A DNA stretch of 35,831 nucleotides from a bacterium (GTDB lineage Bacteria; Margulisbacteria; Marinamargulisbacteria; JABIPA01), in contig JABIQV010000005.1 in the NCBI GenBank assembly GCA_018699495.1, forward strand, positions 1-35,831. The letters are read 5' to 3'. Each line of letters starts with the position of its first letter. The stretch's first letter is position 1. Positions 33,343 through 35,831 of this stretch are shown one piece after another. The notes under the pieces were generated by a model that did no database searches, was not told the origin of the DNA, and saw only the letters and a program-made list of their open reading frames with translations. Position numbers and translations under genes: made by a program.

Positions 33343-35434
33343 GGAGTTGTGACTGAATGCAGCGAAGAAATGATAATATTAGCTCCGGAAGCCTTCCAAA
33401 TCTATCCTCCATTTCATTAAATAAATCTTCAATTTCATCTCTGTATTTAAATGATAATAGCCGCTGGTAAATGGATAAACGCTCGTTTTCGCATGGAATA
33501 TAATTTGTAGGAAAATAGGTCATAATATCTGCAGCAAATCGAACGGGTCTTTTCTTCACTTCTTTTTTTGAATGTGTAATATTTTCAACAGCGGTTTCTA
33601 ATAGCTTGCAATAAAGTTCGAATCCAATTGAAGTCATATGACCATGTTGTTTATTTCCTAACAGTGTTCCTGAACCACGTATTTCTAAATCTTTAAGTGC
33701 TAATTGATAACCTGATCCTAGTGCAGCATAAGCTTGAATCGCAGTTAACCTATTTTTTCCTTTATCTGTAATTTTTTCTGGGTTGAAAAGTAAATATGCA
33801 AAGCTTTGTCTGTTTGATCTACCGACTCGTCCTCTAAGTTGATGTATTTGAGAAAGACCAAGGTACTCTGTTTTTTCTACGATGATTGTATTTGCGTTAG
33901 GTAAATCAATACCTGATTCTATGATTGTAGAACAAAGAAGTATGTTTGTTTTTCCGGTTTTAAAATCAGTAAATATTTGTTTTAGATCTTTTTCATTCAT
34001 TTGTCCGTGCGCCATTTGAATTGATAGGTCAGGGAACGTATGTTTTAGTTTTACAAGTTTTGCATCCATTGTTTGAACATTGTTATAAAGGTAAAAGATT
34101 TGCCCATTTCTTTCGAGTTCCTTTTTTACAGCTTGTTTAACAATGTCGTTTTTATAGGGAGCGACGTACGTGAGAACAGGCTTTCTGTTTGTCGGAGGTG
34201 TTTTGATGAGAGATAAGTCTCTTGCTCCTGATAGTGCCATATAAAGGGTTCTTGGTATTGGAGTGGCACTGATGGATAAAAAGTCTACAAGAGGATGTTT
34301 GTACTTTATTTTTTCTTTATGAGTCACACCAAATCGTTGTTCTTCGTCAATGACTAGTAGCCCTAAATTCGAAAACTCTATGTCTTTTTGTAATAGGCGG
34401 TGGGTTCCAATAATGATGTTAATTTTGTCCTCTTTTAGTTTTTCGATGGTAATTTTTTGATTTTTTTTAGGTTGCATCCTAGATAAAATTCCAATTTTAT
34501 ACGGGAAATTGATAAATCGTTTTTTGAATGTTTGATAATGTTGGTCGACGAGTAGAGTAGTGGGCGCAATAATGGCTACTTGTTTATTGTTTTCTACTGC
34601 TTTAAATGCCGCGCGTAACACGATTTCTGTTTTTCCATAACCAACATCGCCACAAATTAATCGTTCCATTGGTGCGGTTGATTCCATGTCTTTTTTGACT
34701 TGATCAATTGATAGTAGTTGATCTCTCGTTTCTTTGAATTCAAACTCTTGTTCGAAGTCGATTTGGTTTTCGGTGTCTTCTTGAAAAGGGAACCCTGGTT
34801 TAGATTGGCGGATTTTGAACGTCATTACCACTTCTTTTGCTAGTTGTATAATTTGTTTTTCGGCTTTTTGGATATTCTTTTTCCATGATCCATCATGTAA
34901 TTTGCCAATTTTTGGCGAATCAGCATTTGTATATTTATGGACGAGGTTCATTTGTTCAAAAGGGACGTAAACTTTGTCTTCACCTTGATATTGAATATGG
35001 ATGAAGTCTCCGTCCCGTCCGCAGACTGTTAGATGTTTTAGTCCTTTGTAAATTCCGATTCCAAATGTTTCGTGGACAACGAAATCTCCATGTTGTAATT
35101 GGTTAAACAGGTTTTCATTTTTTGGGACATCGATAAATTCGAAAAATGGCATTGATGTAGATGGTTCTTTATGTATTGTTGTTGATGTTAGAGACGTTAC
35201 AGACCGTTGAGTAGCAATAGAAAAAGAACAGACTCTGTCTAATTCATTTCCAAAATATTCGAGTCTCAAAGGAAGGCTATGGTCATAGCTAAAAATATCT
35301 ATGATTCCCCCACGTACGCAGAACTCTCCAGGTTTCATGAGCATTGTAACGCGTTCGTAGTTATTGTCGATTAGTGTTTTTTTTAGTGTTTCAAAAGATG
35401 GATATTCTTTTTTGCTTATGTCTATATTTATCAT
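33332..35434 (-). CDS. mfd: Short transcription-repair coupling factor (Mfd)
   Basis: A 700-aa Mfd-type translocase that would displace stalled RNA polymerase and recruit UvrA. In order: a D2-like UvrA-contact segment (MKPGEFCVRGGIIDIF, then LPLRLEYFGNELD), the RNA-polymerase-interacting domain (LQHGDFVVHETFGIGIYKGL, KVYVPFEQMNLVHKY), and translocase motifs GDVGYGKTE, DEEQRFG, ATPIPRTLYMALSGARDLS and LRGRVGRSNRQSFAYL. Canonical Mfd is about 1150 aa. Here the N-terminal D1a part, the region between D2 and the polymerase-binding domain (D1b and D3), and about the last 75 residues are absent. The ATG at 35434 lacks a Shine-Dalgarno sequence. Either a natural minimal form or a damaged gene. Confidence 0.9.
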   Translation of the reverse strand: MINIDISKKEYPSFETLKKTLIDNNYERVTMLMKPGEFCVRGGIIDIFSYDHSLPLRLEYFGNELDRVCSFSIATQRSVTSLTSTTIHKEPSTSMPFFEFIDVPKNENLFNQLQHGDFVVHETFGIGIYKGLKHLTVCGRDGDFIHIQYQGEDKVYVPFEQMNLVHKYTNADSPKIGKLHDGSWKKNIQKAEKQIIQLAKEVVMTFKIRQSKPGFPFQEDTENQIDFEQEFEFKETRDQLLSIDQVKKDMESTAPMERLICGDVGYGKTEIVLRAAFKAVENNKQVAIIAPTTLLVDQHYQTFKKRFINFPYKIGILSRMQPKKNQKITIEKLKEDKINIIIGTHRLLQKDIEFSNLGLLVIDEEQRFGVTHKEKIKYKHPLVDFLSISATPIPRTLYMALSGARDLSLIKTPPTNRKPVLTYVAPYKNDIVKQAVKKELERNGQIFYLYNNVQTMDAKLVKLKHTFPDLSIQMAHGQMNEKDLKQIFTDFKTGKTNILLCSTIIESGIDLPNANTIIVEKTEYLGLSQIHQLRGRVGRSNRQSFAYLLFNPEKITDKGKNRLTAIQAYAALGSGYQLALKDLEIRGSGTLLGNKQHGHMTSIGFELYCKLLETAVENITHSKKEVKKRPVRFAADIMTYFPTNYIPCENERLSIYQRLLSFKYRDEIEDLFNEMEDRFGRLPELILSFLRCIQSQLQKR

Positions 35435-35497
35435 AATGATTGAATGCGTAGGCTAATTCCTTTTACTTGAACTATTAATTTTTTATTACTTTATTTA

Positions 35498-35526
35498 ATT
35501 TTAGTAATATTTTTCTAGTTATACAA
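35498..35526 (-). promoter_or_regulatory. Possible promoter of the short mfd
   Basis: On the minus strand, TTGTAT and TAAAAT are separated by exactly 17 bases. The -10 matches five of six consensus bases, the -35 three of six. A start near 35491 would leave a leader of about 57 bases. Confidence 0.4.
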
Positions 35527-35570
35527 ACGTCGTCGAATATAATTAGGGTAGGCGTCTCGTTTTTAGTCTC

Positions 35571-35831
35571 TTATTTATTATAATGGGAAGACCATTTGTT
35601 TAGAATAGTTGGGTCTGATAAAGATGCAGAATTAGATGCTCTGTATTTGATTATATAAGGTATTTTTTTTGAAGCTCTAAGAATGGCTTTTATGTCTCGC
35701 AGTTGAATCGTTACTATTTTTAATAGCACAGTGATTATATGTGATAGTAAGAAAGGGGGGTAGGTTAAGTTTTTCCACATAAATATATATAGATTAGCAA
35801 GATGAAATTGATCAATTTGTTTTTTAGAAAA
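35571..35831 (-). CDS. Probable family 2 glycosyltransferase, C-terminal end (partial)
   Basis: The frame is open to the window edge, so the tracked 69-aa ORF is only the tail of a larger gene. The visible 86 residues (NLYIFMWKNLTYPPFLLSHI, then IKAILRASKKIPYIIKYRAS, SDPTIL) resemble the hydrophobic C-terminal tail and basic closing segment of membrane-associated family 2 glycosyltransferases. The catalytic domain is outside the window, so this is pattern-level only. Confidence 0.45.
   Translation of the reverse strand, partial: FSKKQIDQFHLANLYIFMWKNLTYPPFLLSHIITVLLKIVTIQLRDIKAILRASKKIPYIIKYRASNSASLSDPTILNKWSSHYNK

Overview
The window is AT-rich bacterial DNA (standard code, TGA used as stop) from a diderm (Gram-negative-type) organism. 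Evidence for an outer membrane is direct: a signal-peptide beta-barrel-like protein, a LolA-fold carrier with MacB/LolE-type permeases, and a TonB-like protein with a C-terminal energy-transduction domain. I cannot name the lineage. The mix of MetX/MetW, eukaryote-type UDP-glucose pyrophosphorylase, an Rv1355c-like E1/nitroreductase fusion and a SpoIIE/STAS switch does not point to a well-studied genus. No rRNA, tRNA, CRISPR, insertion sequence or phage gene was seen. I count about 35 genes, roughly 25 of them on the minus strand, although the plus strand looks G- and T-rich throughout, as expected of a leading strand.

Layout. 1-1517: end of a membrane glycosyltransferase-like protein with TPRs, cut by the window edge. 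1578-3212: pckA, with a good promoter and downstream hairpins. 3436-9567 (minus): a compact, overlapping gene run reading FprA-type reductase, redoxin, small membrane protein, exported hydrolase, metX, metW, metallo-beta-lactamase-fold hydrolase and an orphan 199-aa protein. 9792-11569 (minus): psd and queG. 11740-12564 (plus): TonB-like protein with an in-frame hexanucleotide repeat. 12768-18793 (minus): a five-gene operon of ABC ATPase, two FtsX/MacB-fold permeases, LolA-like periplasmic carrier and outer-membrane protein, a plausible complete inner-to-outer-membrane lipid or lipoprotein route.

18951-22939 (minus): a three-gene operon joining an E1(ThiF)-nitroreductase fusion, an autoinducer-synthase/FeeM-like acyltransferase and a stand-alone Acg-like nitroreductase. 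This is the best candidate for an undescribed system. A near-palindrome sits in its upstream region. Divergent from it, 23221-26176 (plus): membrane SpoIIE-type phosphatase, two paralogous GHKL-like proteins and a STAS protein, a partner-switching module without a visible sigma factor.

26200-30704 (minus): UGP-type pyrophosphorylase, ilvA, TIGR04282-type glycosyltransferase and two orphans. 30813-33331 (plus): lipoamide dehydrogenase, a TVP38/DedA membrane protein and a Lys-rich small protein. 33332-35434 (minus): a strikingly short Mfd (700 aa). 35571-35831 (minus): the C-terminal end of a probable family 2 glycosyltransferase cut by the window edge.

Intergenic gaps are all under 300 bases. 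The largest are 3213-3435 (two hairpins), 9568-9791 (nothing clear), 12565-12767 (nothing clear beyond a weak 5-bp stem) and 22940-23220 (divergent regulatory region).
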